This document shows, piece after piece, positions 1 to 8,393 of a stretch of DNA of 64,000 nt. Numbering within the stretch: the stretch's first letter is position 1; each line of letters opens with the position of its first letter. Below the pieces are notes generated by a model. The model was not told the DNA's origin and searched no databases. It saw only the letters and a program-made list of their open reading frames with translations. The translations under genes were made by a program, and so were the position numbers. Where the stretch lies: assembly GCF_048263515.1 (NCBI RefSeq), contig NZ_JBLXEC010000007.1, positions 135,780-199,779 of the forward strand, given 5' to 3'. The DNA is from Marinovum sp048263515. Lineage in GTDB: Bacteria; Pseudomonadota; Alphaproteobacteria; Rhodobacterales; Rhodobacteraceae.

Positions 1-270
1 CTCCAACTCACATTTCATTTCTTTAAGAGTTGTCTCGAGTTGAGAGATATTAACTTCGCCGTGTCCCTCAAACAGTCCCTCAGTGAAATCTCCTCTCTCG
101 ATTTCGGTTCTAATAAACGGAATGCTTCCGCCTCCCTGAAAGGCCTCTTCTAAATATTTTCGATTTCTTTGAGCGGACAAGCGCTGGTCTCGCTGTATGC
201 TGAGAACGTCCCAGCCTAAAAAAAGAACGCCTACCAAATCCAGACACAGTCCTGATACCGCTAAACTCAA
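1..270 (-). CDS. AT-rich ORF, putative membrane protein N-terminal part (runs off window)
   Basis: A frame of 90 codons is open from position 270 down to the window edge. It begins LSLAVSGLCLDLVGVLFLGW, a hydrophobic stretch that would make one membrane segment, followed by a polar, charged tail (SIQRDQRLSAQRNRKYLEEAF). The only start at this place is TTG, overlapping the TGA stop of the oxidoreductase gene upstream (TTGA on the minus strand). Base composition is much more AT-rich than every neighbour and codons such as TTA, ATA and AGA are used, which suggests foreign origin. I do not recognise the family. The TTG start is uncertain; the open frame itself is seen directly. Confidence 0.5.
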   Translation of the reverse strand, partial: MSLAVSGLCLDLVGVLFLGWDVLSIQRDQRLSAQRNRKYLEEAFQGGGSIPFIRTEIERGDFTEGLFEGHGEVNISQLETTLKEMKCELE

Positions 271-1511
271 TGCGCCACCCCCGCCGCCACGCTTTCGTCG
301 ATGAAGCGGCCTTCGCGGAAGCGGTCGAGCGAGAAGGCCTCGGTCAGCGGCGAATGGCCCTTGGCCATCAGTTCCGCCATGCCCCAGCCTGAGCCGGGGA
401 TTGCCTTGAAGCCGCCTGTGCCCCAGCCGCAGTTGATGAAACAGCCGTCGAGCGGGGTTTTCGACAGGATCGGAGAGCGGTCGCCGGTCATGTCGACGAT
501 GCCGCCCCATTGCCGCAGCATCTTGAGCCGCGAGATCATCGGGAAGGTCTCGATCAGGGCGCGGACGGTTTCCTCGATATGATGGAAGGAGCCGCGCTGG
601 GTGTAGTTGTTGTAGCCGTCGGCGCCGCCGCCGATCACCATCTCGCCCTTGTCGGACTGGCTCATGTAGCCGTGCACGGTGTTGGCCATCACCACCACGT
701 CCATGCAGGGCTTGATCGGTTCCGAGACCAGCGCCTGCAGCGCCACCGATTCCACGGGCAGACGGAAGCCCGCCATCTCGGCCAGAACACCGGAGTGGCC
801 GGCGACCACGAGGCCCAGCTTGTCACAGCCGATGGGGCCCTTGGCGGTCTCGACACCGGTGACGCGGCCGGCCTCCTGGCGGATGCCGGTGACCTCGCAT
901 TGCTGGATGATGTGCATGCCCATTGCCGAACAGGCGCGGGCATATCCCCAGGCCACGGCATCATGCCGGGCGGTGCCGCCGCGGGCCTGCCAGAGCGCGC
1001 CCAGCACCGGGTAGCGCGGGCCGGAGAGCTCGATGATCGGCACCAGTTCCTTCACGCGGGCGGGCGAGATCCACTCGGTCTGCACGCCCTGCAGCGCATT
1101 GGCATGGGCGGTGCGCTGATAGCCGCGCACCTCGTGCTGGGTCTGGGCCAGCATCATCACGCCGCGGGGGCTGAACATGACATTGTAGTTCAGGTCCTGG
1201 CTCATCGTCTCGTAGAGCGATCGGGCCTTTTCGTAGATCGCGGCCGAGGGGTCCTGCAGGTAGTTCGAGCGGATGATCGTGGTGTTGCGCCCGGTGTTGC
1301 CGCCGCCGAGCCAGCCCTTCTCAATCACTGCCACATTGGTGATGCCGAAGTTCTTGCCCAGGTAATAGGCAGTCGCCAGACCATGCCCGCCGGCGCCGAC
1401 GATCACCACGTCGTAATGCGATTTCGGGTCCGGCGAGGCCCAGGCGCGCTCCCATCCCAGATGGTAACGTGCGGCCTCGCGGGCGACGGCAAAGGCTGAA
1501 TATCGCTTCAT
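267..1511 (-). CDS. soxB: FAD-dependent oxidoreductase, sarcosine oxidase beta subunit-like
   Basis: A 414-aa protein that resembles SoxB, the flavin subunit of heterotetrameric sarcosine oxidase, which demethylates sarcosine to glycine with tetrahydrofolate and O2. Seen: the SoxB-type N-terminus (MKRYSAFAVAREAARYHLGW), a dinucleotide-binding motif VVIVGAGGHGLATAYYLG around residues 35-50, and GGTARHDAVAWGYAR, where the family carries its covalent-flavin histidine. The start at 1511 is chosen because GGGAG lies 9 bases upstream; the upstream in-frame extension has no family similarity. Oddity: soxD, soxA and soxG normally follow, but here the next frame is an AT-rich unrelated ORF, so the gene is an orphan or the rest of the operon was replaced. 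Substrate could be another methylated amine or amino acid. Confidence 0.8.
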   Translation of the reverse strand: MKRYSAFAVAREAARYHLGWERAWASPDPKSHYDVVIVGAGGHGLATAYYLGKNFGITNVAVIEKGWLGGGNTGRNTTIIRSNYLQDPSAAIYEKARSLYETMSQDLNYNVMFSPRGVMMLAQTQHEVRGYQRTAHANALQGVQTEWISPARVKELVPIIELSGPRYPVLGALWQARGGTARHDAVAWGYARACSAMGMHIIQQCEVTGIRQEAGRVTGVETAKGPIGCDKLGLVVAGHSGVLAEMAGFRLPVESVALQALVSEPIKPCMDVVVMANTVHGYMSQSDKGEMVIGGGADGYNNYTQRGSFHHIEETVRALIETFPMISRLKMLRQWGGIVDMTGDRSPILSKTPLDGCFINCGWGTGGFKAIPGSGWGMAELMAKGHSPLTEAFSLDRFREGRFIDESVAAGVAH

Positions 1512-1675
1512 GTGGCTCGACTCCCAGGTGCGCCTGTCGGGGGCGTTTGTCTGTGGTCCTTCTAGTGGACCTCGGCACTCTGCACGCCGATCAAATCCGC
1601 CACAATGCCGATTAATCACGACATCGCTTCGCAAACCGGCATTTCCCCTGCCCGTCCGACAGGTTAGGACGGGGC

Positions 1676-2149
1676 ATGATCGTGGAAGACATCACAGATT
1701 TCGCCAGAGCCGTGCCGCCGATGACCGCCATCGCCGGGCTCGACCTCGGTGACAAGACCATCGGCGTGGCGGTCTCTGACAGCTTTCGCTCGGTGGCGAC
1801 GCCGCTCGAGACCATCAGGCGCAAGAAGTTCGGGCTGGACGCGGCGCGACTGCAGGAGATCCTGAGCAACCGGCAGATCGGCGGGGTGATCCTCGGGCTG
1901 CCGCGCAACATGGACGGCTCTGAAGGGCCACGCTGTCAGTCGACCCGGGCCTTTGCGCGGAATTTCTCGCGGCTCTGGGACGGGCCGATCGGTTTCTGGG
2001 ACGAGCGTTTGTCGACGGTGGCGGCCGAACGGGCGCTGCTCGAGGCGGATACGTCTCGGAAACGTCGCGCCGAGGTGATCGACCACGTCGCAGCCTCTTA
2101 TATCCTGCAAGGGGTGCTGGACCGGATGCGGCATCTGGGGGACGCATGA
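1676..2149 (+). CDS. ruvX: Putative pre-16S rRNA nuclease / Holliday junction resolvase RuvX (YqgF)
   Basis: A 157-aa protein of the YqgF/RuvX family, an RNase H-like fold involved in 16S rRNA 5'-end maturation. Seen: the first-strand motif AIAGLDLGDKTIGVAVSD with the catalytic Asp, the GVILGLPRNMDGSEGPRCQ segment, and WDERLSTVAAERALLEAD followed by DHVAASYILQGVLDR with the C-terminal acidic residue. Length matches the family. It overlaps the next ORF by ATGA, so the two are probably translationally coupled. An internal ATG (before TAIAGLDLG) is a possible later start. Confidence 0.92.
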   Translation: MIVEDITDFARAVPPMTAIAGLDLGDKTIGVAVSDSFRSVATPLETIRRKKFGLDAARLQEILSNRQIGGVILGLPRNMDGSEGPRCQSTRAFARNFSRLWDGPIGFWDERLSTVAAERALLEADTSRKRRAEVIDHVAASYILQGVLDRMRHLGDA

Positions 2150-2403
2150 TCAAGGGGGAACGGATGAAGGACGCGGTCTGGAAGCGCGACGAGATCGAAA
2201 GCCCCTGCGTGCAGATCTGTGTCATCCATCCCGAAGCGCGGATCTGCGCCGGCTGCCTGCGGTCGATCGACGAGATCAGCCATTGGTCGAAGATGACGCC
2301 CGAGGATCGGGCGGCGATCATGGAAGAGCTGCCGAACCGGCGCAACCACCTGAAAAAGCGCCGCGGCGGACGCGCGGCGCGTGTGGGGCGCAAGGGCCCC
2401 TGA
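2146..2403 (+). CDS. DUF1289 domain protein
   Basis: An 85-aa protein with the DUF1289 cysteine pattern ESPCVQICVIHPEARICAGCLRS followed by DEISHWSKMTPEDR; four cysteines in a CxxxC...CxxC arrangement suggest metal or Fe-S binding. The C-terminus is very basic (KKRRGGRAARVGRKGP). It overlaps ruvX by ATGA. A second start six codons in (2164) has its own strong ribosome site (AAGGGGGAACGG), so the true protein may begin MKDAVWKRDEIESPC. Function is unknown in the family. Confidence 0.85.
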   Translation: MIKGERMKDAVWKRDEIESPCVQICVIHPEARICAGCLRSIDEISHWSKMTPEDRAAIMEELPNRRNHLKKRRGGRAARVGRKGP

Positions 2404-2418
2404 TCTGGCGCGCGGGGC

Positions 2419-3255
2419 TCAGGCCTCGCGTTCGAGCACCACGTCCCCGGCATTCAGGCTGCCATAGGCACCGGCGACGATCACGGCGGTCACACTGCCC
2501 TGCCCGTCTGTCAGCACCACTTCGGCATCCGTGCCGTCTGCGCCGGCTTGCAGGATCTCGACGCTGGTGTCCTCGTCCATGCCATCGGGCAGCATCAGCA
2601 GCAACTGCTCGGAGCCGGCGGCGAAATCGGTGATCACCGGGATGTCGTCTTCGTCCTCGGCGTATTCTTCGGCCTCGGCGGGGTCTTCGGCCTCGGCTTC
2701 GGCCACTTCGGTGACGGTCGCGGCGGTGTCTTCCTCCGCTCCGGCCTCGTCCAGCAGCAGGCTGATGTCTTCGGCGCCTTTGTCCTCTGCAACCGCGAGG
2801 TCGGCGTCGATTTCGGCGATCTCGTCCTCGTCCTCAAGCGAGGTCAGCAGGGCGTCGAAGTCGACAAGGTCGTCGTCCTCGGCCAGCGCGCTGTCGGCGG
2901 CGGCCTCCTCGACCGGCTCTGCGGCGGGTGCTGCGGCAAAGCTCTCGGCCTCTGCGACGTTCTCTTCGGCGGGTTCTGCGACAAGGCTCTCGGCCTCCTC
3001 GGCCGCGGCATCCTCGCCATCGCCAGAGCCGGGAAGGAACTTGCCGAGGTCCAGCGCCTGTCCCATCCGGCGGACCTGGCTCAGAAGGTCTTCGCCCTCG
3101 CCGCCTTCGTAATCGTCGCCAAGGTGGTATTCATTGGTCGGGACCGACGCCGCTTCCAGCTCGCCGTCATTGCCTGACGGGCTTCCGATTCCGGTCATGC
3201 CAGCGATGCCTGCCGCGGCCAGCCCGGTTCCCAACAGCATAATCATTTCCAGCAT
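2419..3255 (-). CDS. Highly acidic anchored or secreted protein, unknown
   Basis: A 278-aa protein. Residues 1-25 (MLEMIMLLGTGLAAAGIAGMTG) look like an uncleaved signal or membrane anchor. Residues 60-205 are a long acidic, Ala/Glu/Asp-rich low-complexity region (runs such as EDDDLVDF, LEDEDEIAEID, AEEYAEDEDD). The last ~75 residues form a folded-looking domain beginning IPVITDFAAGSEQLLLML and ending GSLNAGDVVLEREA; this resembles the C-terminal beta-rich ITDF...GD segment seen in many roseobacter proteins annotated as calcium-binding or type-I-secreted. Start is supported by AAAGGAGAG. No enzyme motif is visible; a cation-binding surface or secreted role is inference. Confidence 0.75.
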   Translation of the reverse strand: MLEMIMLLGTGLAAAGIAGMTGIGSPSGNDGELEAASVPTNEYHLGDDYEGGEGEDLLSQVRRMGQALDLGKFLPGSGDGEDAAAEEAESLVAEPAEENVAEAESFAAAPAAEPVEEAAADSALAEDDDLVDFDALLTSLEDEDEIAEIDADLAVAEDKGAEDISLLLDEAGAEEDTAATVTEVAEAEAEDPAEAEEYAEDEDDIPVITDFAAGSEQLLLMLPDGMDEDTSVEILQAGADGTDAEVVLTDGQGSVTAVIVAGAYGSLNAGDVVLEREA

Positions 3256-3382
3256 GGGTCTCTCCTTTTGCCTCGGGATCGGGATACCCGGGCAATTGGG
3301 GACGAATTGGACGGAAATGAGATTGTTTCGGATCAGGAAATGGCAGAATTGCGCCTGCCGTCGCGGGCAGACGCAGCAGCGC

Positions 3383-4207
3383 CTAACCCCAGATCGCCTT
3401 GCGCAGCATGTTGAGCGCCACGAGGATCAGGAAGACCGCAAAGACCCGCTTGAGCGGCTTGGGGTCCATCGCATGAGCGATCCGCACGCCGATCGGCGCG
3501 GTGGTCAGCGTCATGGCGATGACCACGCCAAAGGCCACGAGGTTGACCGCCCCGACGGTCAGCGGCGGCCGCATCTCCGGCGCGATCTCGAGAAACAGGA
3601 AGCCCGCCACAGAAGGCACGGCGATCAGCACGCCGAAGCCCGCCGCCGTCGCCACCGCGCGGTGGATCGGCACGTTGTAGAGGCTCATCAACGGCACGCC
3701 GAAACTGCCGCCGCCGATGCCCATGAGCACCGACAGAAAGCCAACCGCCGGCGACAAAAGCGCCCGCCTCAGCCCGCGCGGCATGGCATCGCCCAGCCGC
3801 CAATGCGCCTTGCCCAAGCCGAGATAGAGCCCGATGACGATACCCAGCACGCCAAAGAGCGCCTGCAGCGTGACCGAGCGCAGCGAGGCTGCCGCCAGCA
3901 CCCCCAGCACCGCGCCCACGGCAATGCCCGGCGCCCAGGTCTTGAGGATGTCCCAGTCGACCGCGCCCTTGCGGTTGTGGCTCAGCACCGAACGCATCGA
4001 GGTGACGATGATCGTCGCCAGCGAGGTCGCAAGGCACATCTGCATCAGCTGCGGCCCGTCATAGCCAAGCGTCTGGAAGGCATAGAAGAACGCCGGCACC
4101 AGGACGATGCCGCCGCCCACTCCGAGCAACCCGGCCAGCACCCCCGCCAGCCCGCCGATGACAATCAGCAGGACAAGCATCTGGATCAGCAACATCGTGT
4201 CGGGCAT
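3383..4207 (-). CDS. Sulfite exporter TauE/SafE family permease
   Basis: A 274-aa integral membrane protein. Two halves each carry the family glycine motif: LAGLLGVGGGIVLVPAFF near residue 25 and LMGIGGGSFGVPLMSLYN near residue 160, and about eight hydrophobic segments are visible. The family exports sulfite, sulfoacetate or other sulfonates, or organic anions; the substrate here cannot be read from sequence. The gene stands alone on the minus strand, 62 bases upstream of the dusA stop, with GGAGAT near its start. Confidence 0.9.
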   Translation of the reverse strand: MPDTMLLIQMLVLLIVIGGLAGVLAGLLGVGGGIVLVPAFFYAFQTLGYDGPQLMQMCLATSLATIIVTSMRSVLSHNRKGAVDWDILKTWAPGIAVGAVLGVLAAASLRSVTLQALFGVLGIVIGLYLGLGKAHWRLGDAMPRGLRRALLSPAVGFLSVLMGIGGGSFGVPLMSLYNVPIHRAVATAAGFGVLIAVPSVAGFLFLEIAPEMRPPLTVGAVNLVAFGVVIAMTLTTAPIGVRIAHAMDPKPLKRVFAVFLILVALNMLRKAIWG

Positions 4208-4268
4208 GGGGGATCTCCTTGAAGGGCGTGCCCCGCCTTACACCGCTGTGACGGCAAGGAAAAGCGCC

Positions 4269-5267
4269 TCAGCCGGCGGTGACCGCCTCGACCTCTGACA
4301 GCGCGCGCAGCACCAGGTCCGGGCCCGCGCCTTTCTGCGAGGCGCCCTCGGACAGCACCCGCCGCCACTGCCGCGCCCCCGGCCGCCCGGCAAACAGCCC
4401 GAGCATGTGCCGGCTGATCTGGTGCAGCCGTCCGCCGGCGCTCAGATGCGCCTCGATATAGGGCAACATGGCCCGCACCGCGTCGCTTGGCCCCTCCAGC
4501 GGCGCCGGGCCGCCATAGATCACCTGGTCCGCCCGGCCGAGGATATCCCAGGGCTGGTGATAGGCCGCCCGGCCGATCATCACCCCGTCGAGCCCGGCCG
4601 CAAGGAAGTCCTCTGCCGCCTCGAGGCTGGCAATGCCGCCATTGACCGAAAGATGCAGATGCGGAAAGGCCGCCTTCATCTCCTGCACCAGCGGATAATC
4701 CAGCGGCGGTATATCGCGGTTCTCCTTGGGCGAGAGCCCCTGCAGCCAGGCCTTGCGCGCATGGATCGCAAAGCGGCTGACCCCCGCCGCCGAGACCTTT
4801 TCAAGGAAATCCGGCAGGACCTCCCGCGGCTCCTGGTCGTCGACACCGATGCGGCATTTGACCGTCACCTCGACGTCGACCTTGCCGATCATCGCCGCAC
4901 AGCACTCGGCCACCAGCTCGGGCTGCTTCATCAGCACCGCGCCGAAGGTCCCCGATTGCACCCGGTCCGAGGGGCAGCCGACATTGAGGTTGATCTCGTC
5001 ATACCCCGCCCCGGCCCCCAGCCGCGCCGCCTCCGCCAGCTCTGCCGGGTCGGAGCCCCCAAGCTGCAAGGCCACCGGATGCTCCTCGGGGTTGAACTCC
5101 AGCAGATGCACCGCGCCCCCCCGCACCAGCGCCGGCGCGGTGACCATCTCGGTATAGAGCAGCGTCTCGCGCGAGATCAGGCGGTGGAGATAGCGGCAAT
5201 GGCGGTCGGTCCAGTCCATCATCGGCGCAACACTTAGCCTTGCAGATTGTTCTGCATTATTTTTCAA
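4269..5267 (-). CDS. dusA: tRNA-dihydrouridine synthase A
   Basis: A 332-aa flavoenzyme that reduces uridine in the tRNA D-loop. Seen: LSVAPMMDWTDRHCRYLHR at residues 10-28, YDEINLNVGCPSDRVQSGTFGAVLM with the catalytic Cys near residue 99, SRFAIHARKAWLQGLSPKENR and SVNGGIASLEAAEDFLAAGLDGVMIGRAA for FMN phosphate binding. This is the DusA rather than DusB/C subtype. The first nine codons (MKNNAEQSA) lie in a locally AT-rich stretch unlike the rest of the gene. Because 5' ends of dusA genes are known integration sites for a family of tyrosine integrases, and an integrase remnant lies just upstream, these codons may have been supplied by the island. Confidence 0.95.
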   Translation of the reverse strand: MKNNAEQSARLSVAPMMDWTDRHCRYLHRLISRETLLYTEMVTAPALVRGGAVHLLEFNPEEHPVALQLGGSDPAELAEAARLGAGAGYDEINLNVGCPSDRVQSGTFGAVLMKQPELVAECCAAMIGKVDVEVTVKCRIGVDDQEPREVLPDFLEKVSAAGVSRFAIHARKAWLQGLSPKENRDIPPLDYPLVQEMKAAFPHLHLSVNGGIASLEAAEDFLAAGLDGVMIGRAAYHQPWDILGRADQVIYGGPAPLEGPSDAVRAMLPYIEAHLSAGGRLHQISRHMLGLFAGRPGARQWRRVLSEGASQKGAGPDLVLRALSEVEAVTAG

Positions 5268-5544
5268 TAACTTAACCTCTTTTCACGCGGAATGTCGCGC
5301 TGCACGATTTCCCCGGATTTCCCGGGATTTGGGCCGATTTCCGGGGGTTTTCGATTCCAAGTTGCTACCGTGTAGCACACCAAACCCGGGAGGACACGGC
5401 TCCTTCCGGATGCTCCGCCGAGCCCGAGCACCGCCTGTCTGGGTCGCCTGATCGGACCAGGAAATTCGGCATTCAAACCAGAAAACTTCTTTGCAGGTGC
5501 GAACCGATTTCCTCTTCACCTTAACGAAGCAGGACCACTTAGAC
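5268..5544. other. Island boundary region next to dusA, candidate attachment area
   Basis: No gene is visible in these 277 bases. Three things stand out. Bases 5245-5285 are AT-rich compared with dusA. Bases 5305-5352 contain GATTT-C three or four times with C/G-rich spacers (CCGGATTTCC, CGGGATTTGG, CCGATTTCC), which could be integrase arm sites. Bases 5363-5377 form a perfect inverted repeat TGCTAC-CGT-GTAGCA of the size and shape of a tyrosine recombinase core site. That this is attL or a regulatory site of the truncated integrase gene is inference. Confidence 0.35.
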
Positions 5545-5948
5545 ATGACATTCACCGACGAAAGCACCAAAGCCACCCTCGCCAAGATCACCGCGCAGAA
5601 CGCCGCGCGTCGAGAAGAAGCCTACGGACTGCGCCATCTGGCGAACGAACGCCTGGACTGCGCTCCTGCGAAGGCGCCCAAGGCAGGAGATGGCTCGAAG
5701 CCGCCGAAGAAGGACAACAAGACCAATTCGACCAAGTCGAAAGGAAAAACCAAGTTCAATGAGCGCAACATCACGCGCATCCCCACATCTGATGGCCGGG
5801 AAACCTACCGAGTTCAGATCCGCCGCCGGGTGAACGGGAAACCACACAGTATTTGCGAGTCCTTCCAGTATCTGAAAAACGCAAAGAAATGGCGGGACCA
5901 GAAGCTGGCCGAAATCGAGCTCCACGGTTTTCCGGTTGTCAATCGGCA
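5545..5948 (+). pseudogene. Tyrosine integrase N-terminal fragment, cut by IS21
   Basis: Start ATG at 5545 with AGGACC upstream. About 134 residues remain. Residues 1-70 are basic and lysine-rich; residues 75-130 (ITRIPTSDGRETYRVQIRR...GKPHSICESFQYLKNAKKWRDQKLAEIELHG) match the AP2-like arm-type DNA-binding domain that begins many phage and island integrases. The core-binding and catalytic domains are absent: the frame enters the IS21 left end at 5949 and stops within it at 6006. The missing part is not found on the other side of the IS element. Non-functional as an integrase. Confidence 0.65.
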
Positions 5949-5990
5949 TGCAATTTTGACCCCCTATCGGCGTCCAAAAATGACCCCCTG
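5949..5990. repeat. IS21 left end with two transposase-binding boxes
   Basis: Outer box TGCAATTTTGACCCCCT (5949-5965) and inner box TCCAAAAATGACCCCCTG (5973-5990) on the plus strand. The outer box equals the outer box of the right end except for one base at its inner side. Typical of IS21-family termini. Confidence 0.85.
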
Positions 5991-6066
5991 TTTGGCGCAC
6001 GTGTAGCTGGCCCGATGCGGTGTAGCCATCATACAGCGCAGCCGTATCGGGCCAGCGGGGCTTGGA

Positions 6067-6795
6067 TTATTCCCTGTTCTTGAAGCGCCAGCTCTCGTTG
6101 CCGGTTTCGACGATGTCGCAGTGGTGGGTAAGGCGATCGAGTAATGCCGTCGTCATCTTGGCGTCTCCGAAGACCGATGGCCATTCACCGAAGTCGAGGT
6201 TGGTGGTCACGATGACCGAGCTGCGCTCGTAGAGGCGACTGATGAGGTGGAATAGCAACTGGCCGCCGGTCTGGGCGAACGGAAGGTAGCCAAGCTCGTC
6301 AAGGATTAGGAAGTCGAGGCGGCACAGTAGGTCAGCCGTGCGCCCCTGCCGGTCGGCACGAGCTTCGGCATCGAGCTTGTTCACCAAGTCCACGGCGTTA
6401 AAGAACCGCCCTCGTTTGCCTCGCCGGATGCACGCCCGAGCGATGCTCACAGCAAGGTGGGATTTGCCGGTCCCGGTGCCGCCGATGAGCACAACATTTC
6501 GCTGCTGTTCAAGGAAGCCCCCGGCGGCCAGGTCGCGCACCAGCGTCTCGTTGACAGGCGTGCCCTCGAAGCTGAACTCGTCGATCTCTTTCGCCAGAGA
6601 CAGTTTGGCGATGGTCATTTGGTATTTGATCGAACGCGCCTGCTTCTCGCTGATCTCGGCGTTCAACAAGTCGCCTACCATCTGCTGCGGTTCATGCTGC
6701 CGCTTCACCGCCGTGGTGATGATCTCATCGTAGGCGGCCTTCATGCCGTAGAGCTTCAGCTGGCTCATCGCGTCCAGCACCTGTGATCTTTCCAT
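6067..6795 (-). CDS. istB: IS21 helper ATPase IstB
   Basis: A 242-aa DnaA/DnaC-like AAA+ ATPase that assists the IstA transposase in target selection and strand transfer. Seen: Walker A GGTGTGKSHLAVS near residue 105, Walker B LDFLILDELGYLP near residue 160, sensor motif VIVTTNLDFGEWPSVF and DRLTHHCDIVET. Length is normal for IstB. Its start lies inside the 3' end of istA (71-base overlap in another frame), with GGAGACCCAACC as ribosome site. Appears intact. Confidence 0.95.
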   Translation of the reverse strand: MERSQVLDAMSQLKLYGMKAAYDEIITTAVKRQHEPQQMVGDLLNAEISEKQARSIKYQMTIAKLSLAKEIDEFSFEGTPVNETLVRDLAAGGFLEQQRNVVLIGGTGTGKSHLAVSIARACIRRGKRGRFFNAVDLVNKLDAEARADRQGRTADLLCRLDFLILDELGYLPFAQTGGQLLFHLISRLYERSSVIVTTNLDFGEWPSVFGDAKMTTALLDRLTHHCDIVETGNESWRFKNRE

Positions 6796-8293
6796 GGTTG
6801 GGTCTCCTGAGGCTGTCGTAACGTTGGCAATCGGCCACGGGCTGGCAGGTCAGTCGCAACGCGTCCGGCGTATCAATGGTCAACGGCGGTGGCGGTTCAC
6901 GATGTCGGGCCAAGATGTTGATGACGACTGAGGCGGCGGGGGCCCCTTCGTTCAGGGCTTCGGCACAGGCAGCATCCACGGCATCCAGCCCGTCGGTTGG
7001 GATCATGCTCAGGATCTGAACCATCTGGCGGTCACCATTCGGCACCTTATCAAGCTTGCGCTGCACTCGCCTGATCGCGGGCGGCAACTCCCAGTCCTTG
7101 AACGGCGCTCCGTTCCTGAGGGCACCGGGTTTGCGGGCCAGCACCGGAATGTAGTGCAGCGGGTCGTAGATAGCCTTGTCGCGGCCGAACGACCGGGAAT
7201 GTTGCCCCACGATCTTGCCGTCCTGCCAGAACTCGACCCACTCGGCATAGGCGCGGATCTCGACAGGGCGACCAACAGCGCGGCCATCCACGGAGTAGCG
7301 GTTCTTGTCGAAGCGAACGAGACAGGTCTTCGACACGGACGCCGGCACGGCATGGAAGCCGTCGAAAGGCCCGACATAAGGCACCAGGCTCGCGCGCTCT
7401 TCCTCGAATAATTCCCAGATTGTCCGGTTACGCAGTTCCGGATGCGGATGGGACTTGGCCCAAGCCACACAGCGGTCCTCGAGCCAGGCGTTGAGCTCGG
7501 CATAGCTCCTGAACTTCGGTCTGGGCACGAAGAACCGTCGCCTGACAACCCCAACCTGGTTCTCGACCTGTCCCTTCTCCCAGCCAGAGGCAGGTGTGCA
7601 GGCGACCGGGTCGACCAAGTAGTGCCCGCACATCTGCTGGAACCGGCGATTGTAGGCGCGGTCGCGGCCGACGAAGATCGTGTCCACCGCGGTCTTCATG
7701 TTGTCGTAGATCCCCCGAGCGCAAGCGCCGCCGAAGAAGGCGAAGGCCTTGTCGTGGGCGTCGAAGACCATCTCTTGCGTCTCGCGCGGGTAGGCTCGCA
7801 CGAACAGCATCCGGCTGTGGCACAGCCGGACGTGGGCAACCTTCACAGTAGTTGTTGCGCCATCGATCACTACGATCTCGTGGCTCCAATCGAATTGGTA
7901 GGCCTCGCCTGGGTCGAAGATCAGCGGCACATAGGCAGCGGCCGAGGCCTCCTGTTCCTCCTTGGACCACGTGGCCGCATATCGCCGGACCGCATCATAG
8001 CCGCCATCATATCCTCGGGCCCGGAGTTCCTCGAAGATGCGGATGCGGGTCAGTCGCTCGCGTTTGGGCTTTCGGGCGTTGGCCGCCAGCATCTCGTCGA
8101 GCATGCCTTTCCAAGGCCCGATCTTCGGCTGAGGCTGGATCGTGCGTTCATAGGTCATCTCCGTCACGCCGGATCGGATCACCTTCCGCACCGTATTCCG
8201 CGAAACCCGCAGTTCCCGGCAGATCTGCTTAATCGGCTTCTTGTCCTGAAAATACGCCCGACGGATCTTCGCAATCGTCTCCACAACCAACAT
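6725..8293 (-). CDS. istA: IS21 transposase IstA
   Basis: A 522-aa DDE transposase. Seen: N-terminal helix-turn-helix KPIKQICRELRVSRNTVRKVIRSG (residues 19-42); catalytic core with Asp in GEAYQFDWSHEIVVI, Asp in ARGIYDNMKTAVD and Glu in SGWEKGQVENQVGVVRRRFF; C-terminal beta-barrel region (SVDGRAVGRPVEIRAYAEWVEFW). Length and order are normal and no frameshift is visible, so the element may still be active. The C-terminal 24 codons overlap istB. Confidence 0.95.
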   Translation of the reverse strand: MLVVETIAKIRRAYFQDKKPIKQICRELRVSRNTVRKVIRSGVTEMTYERTIQPQPKIGPWKGMLDEMLAANARKPKRERLTRIRIFEELRARGYDGGYDAVRRYAATWSKEEQEASAAAYVPLIFDPGEAYQFDWSHEIVVIDGATTTVKVAHVRLCHSRMLFVRAYPRETQEMVFDAHDKAFAFFGGACARGIYDNMKTAVDTIFVGRDRAYNRRFQQMCGHYLVDPVACTPASGWEKGQVENQVGVVRRRFFVPRPKFRSYAELNAWLEDRCVAWAKSHPHPELRNRTIWELFEEERASLVPYVGPFDGFHAVPASVSKTCLVRFDKNRYSVDGRAVGRPVEIRAYAEWVEFWQDGKIVGQHSRSFGRDKAIYDPLHYIPVLARKPGALRNGAPFKDWELPPAIRRVQRKLDKVPNGDRQMVQILSMIPTDGLDAVDAACAEALNEGAPAASVVINILARHREPPPPLTIDTPDALRLTCQPVADCQRYDSLRRPNHGKITGAGRDEPAEALRHEGRLR

Positions 8294-8343
8294 CCCACAC
8301 TGTGCTCCCCGATGATCTCAGGGGCATCATCCACATCAGTGTA

Positions 8344-8393
8344 AGGGGGTCATTTTTGGACGCCGATAACCCCGATACGGGGTCAAAATTGCA
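8344..8393. repeat. IS21 right end with two transposase-binding boxes
   Basis: On the minus strand, outer box TGCAATTTTGACCCCGT (8393-8377) and inner box TCCAAAAATGACCCCCT (8360-8344). Compared with the left end it has ten extra bases between the boxes (a GGGGTTATCGG segment). No target duplication abuts it. Confidence 0.85.

Larger units (their letters stand above)
5949..8393 (-). mobile_element. IS21-family insertion sequence, complete (2,445 bp)
   Basis: Both ends carry TGCAATTTTGACCCC in inverted orientation (5949 on the plus strand, 8393 on the minus strand) and a second subterminal copy of the same box (AAAATGACCCCCT), the multiple-repeat end structure known for IS21. Inside are intact istA and istB in the usual overlapping order. 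Flanking bases do not form a direct target repeat (left aatcggca, right cgcctgtt), and the flanks belong to two different truncated genes, so the insertion is associated with a deletion or a recombination between two copies. Confidence 0.9.

Noticed and set aside
2640..3050. Tandem repeat in the acidic protein gene
   Set aside because: The region is low-complexity acidic coding sequence; no exact or periodic DNA unit repeats.
5268..5544. A copy of the tRNA-Ala 3' end as attL near dusA
   Set aside because: I looked for the tRNA 3' segment next to dusA and did not find it, so the island ends are not a simple tRNA direct repeat within the window.
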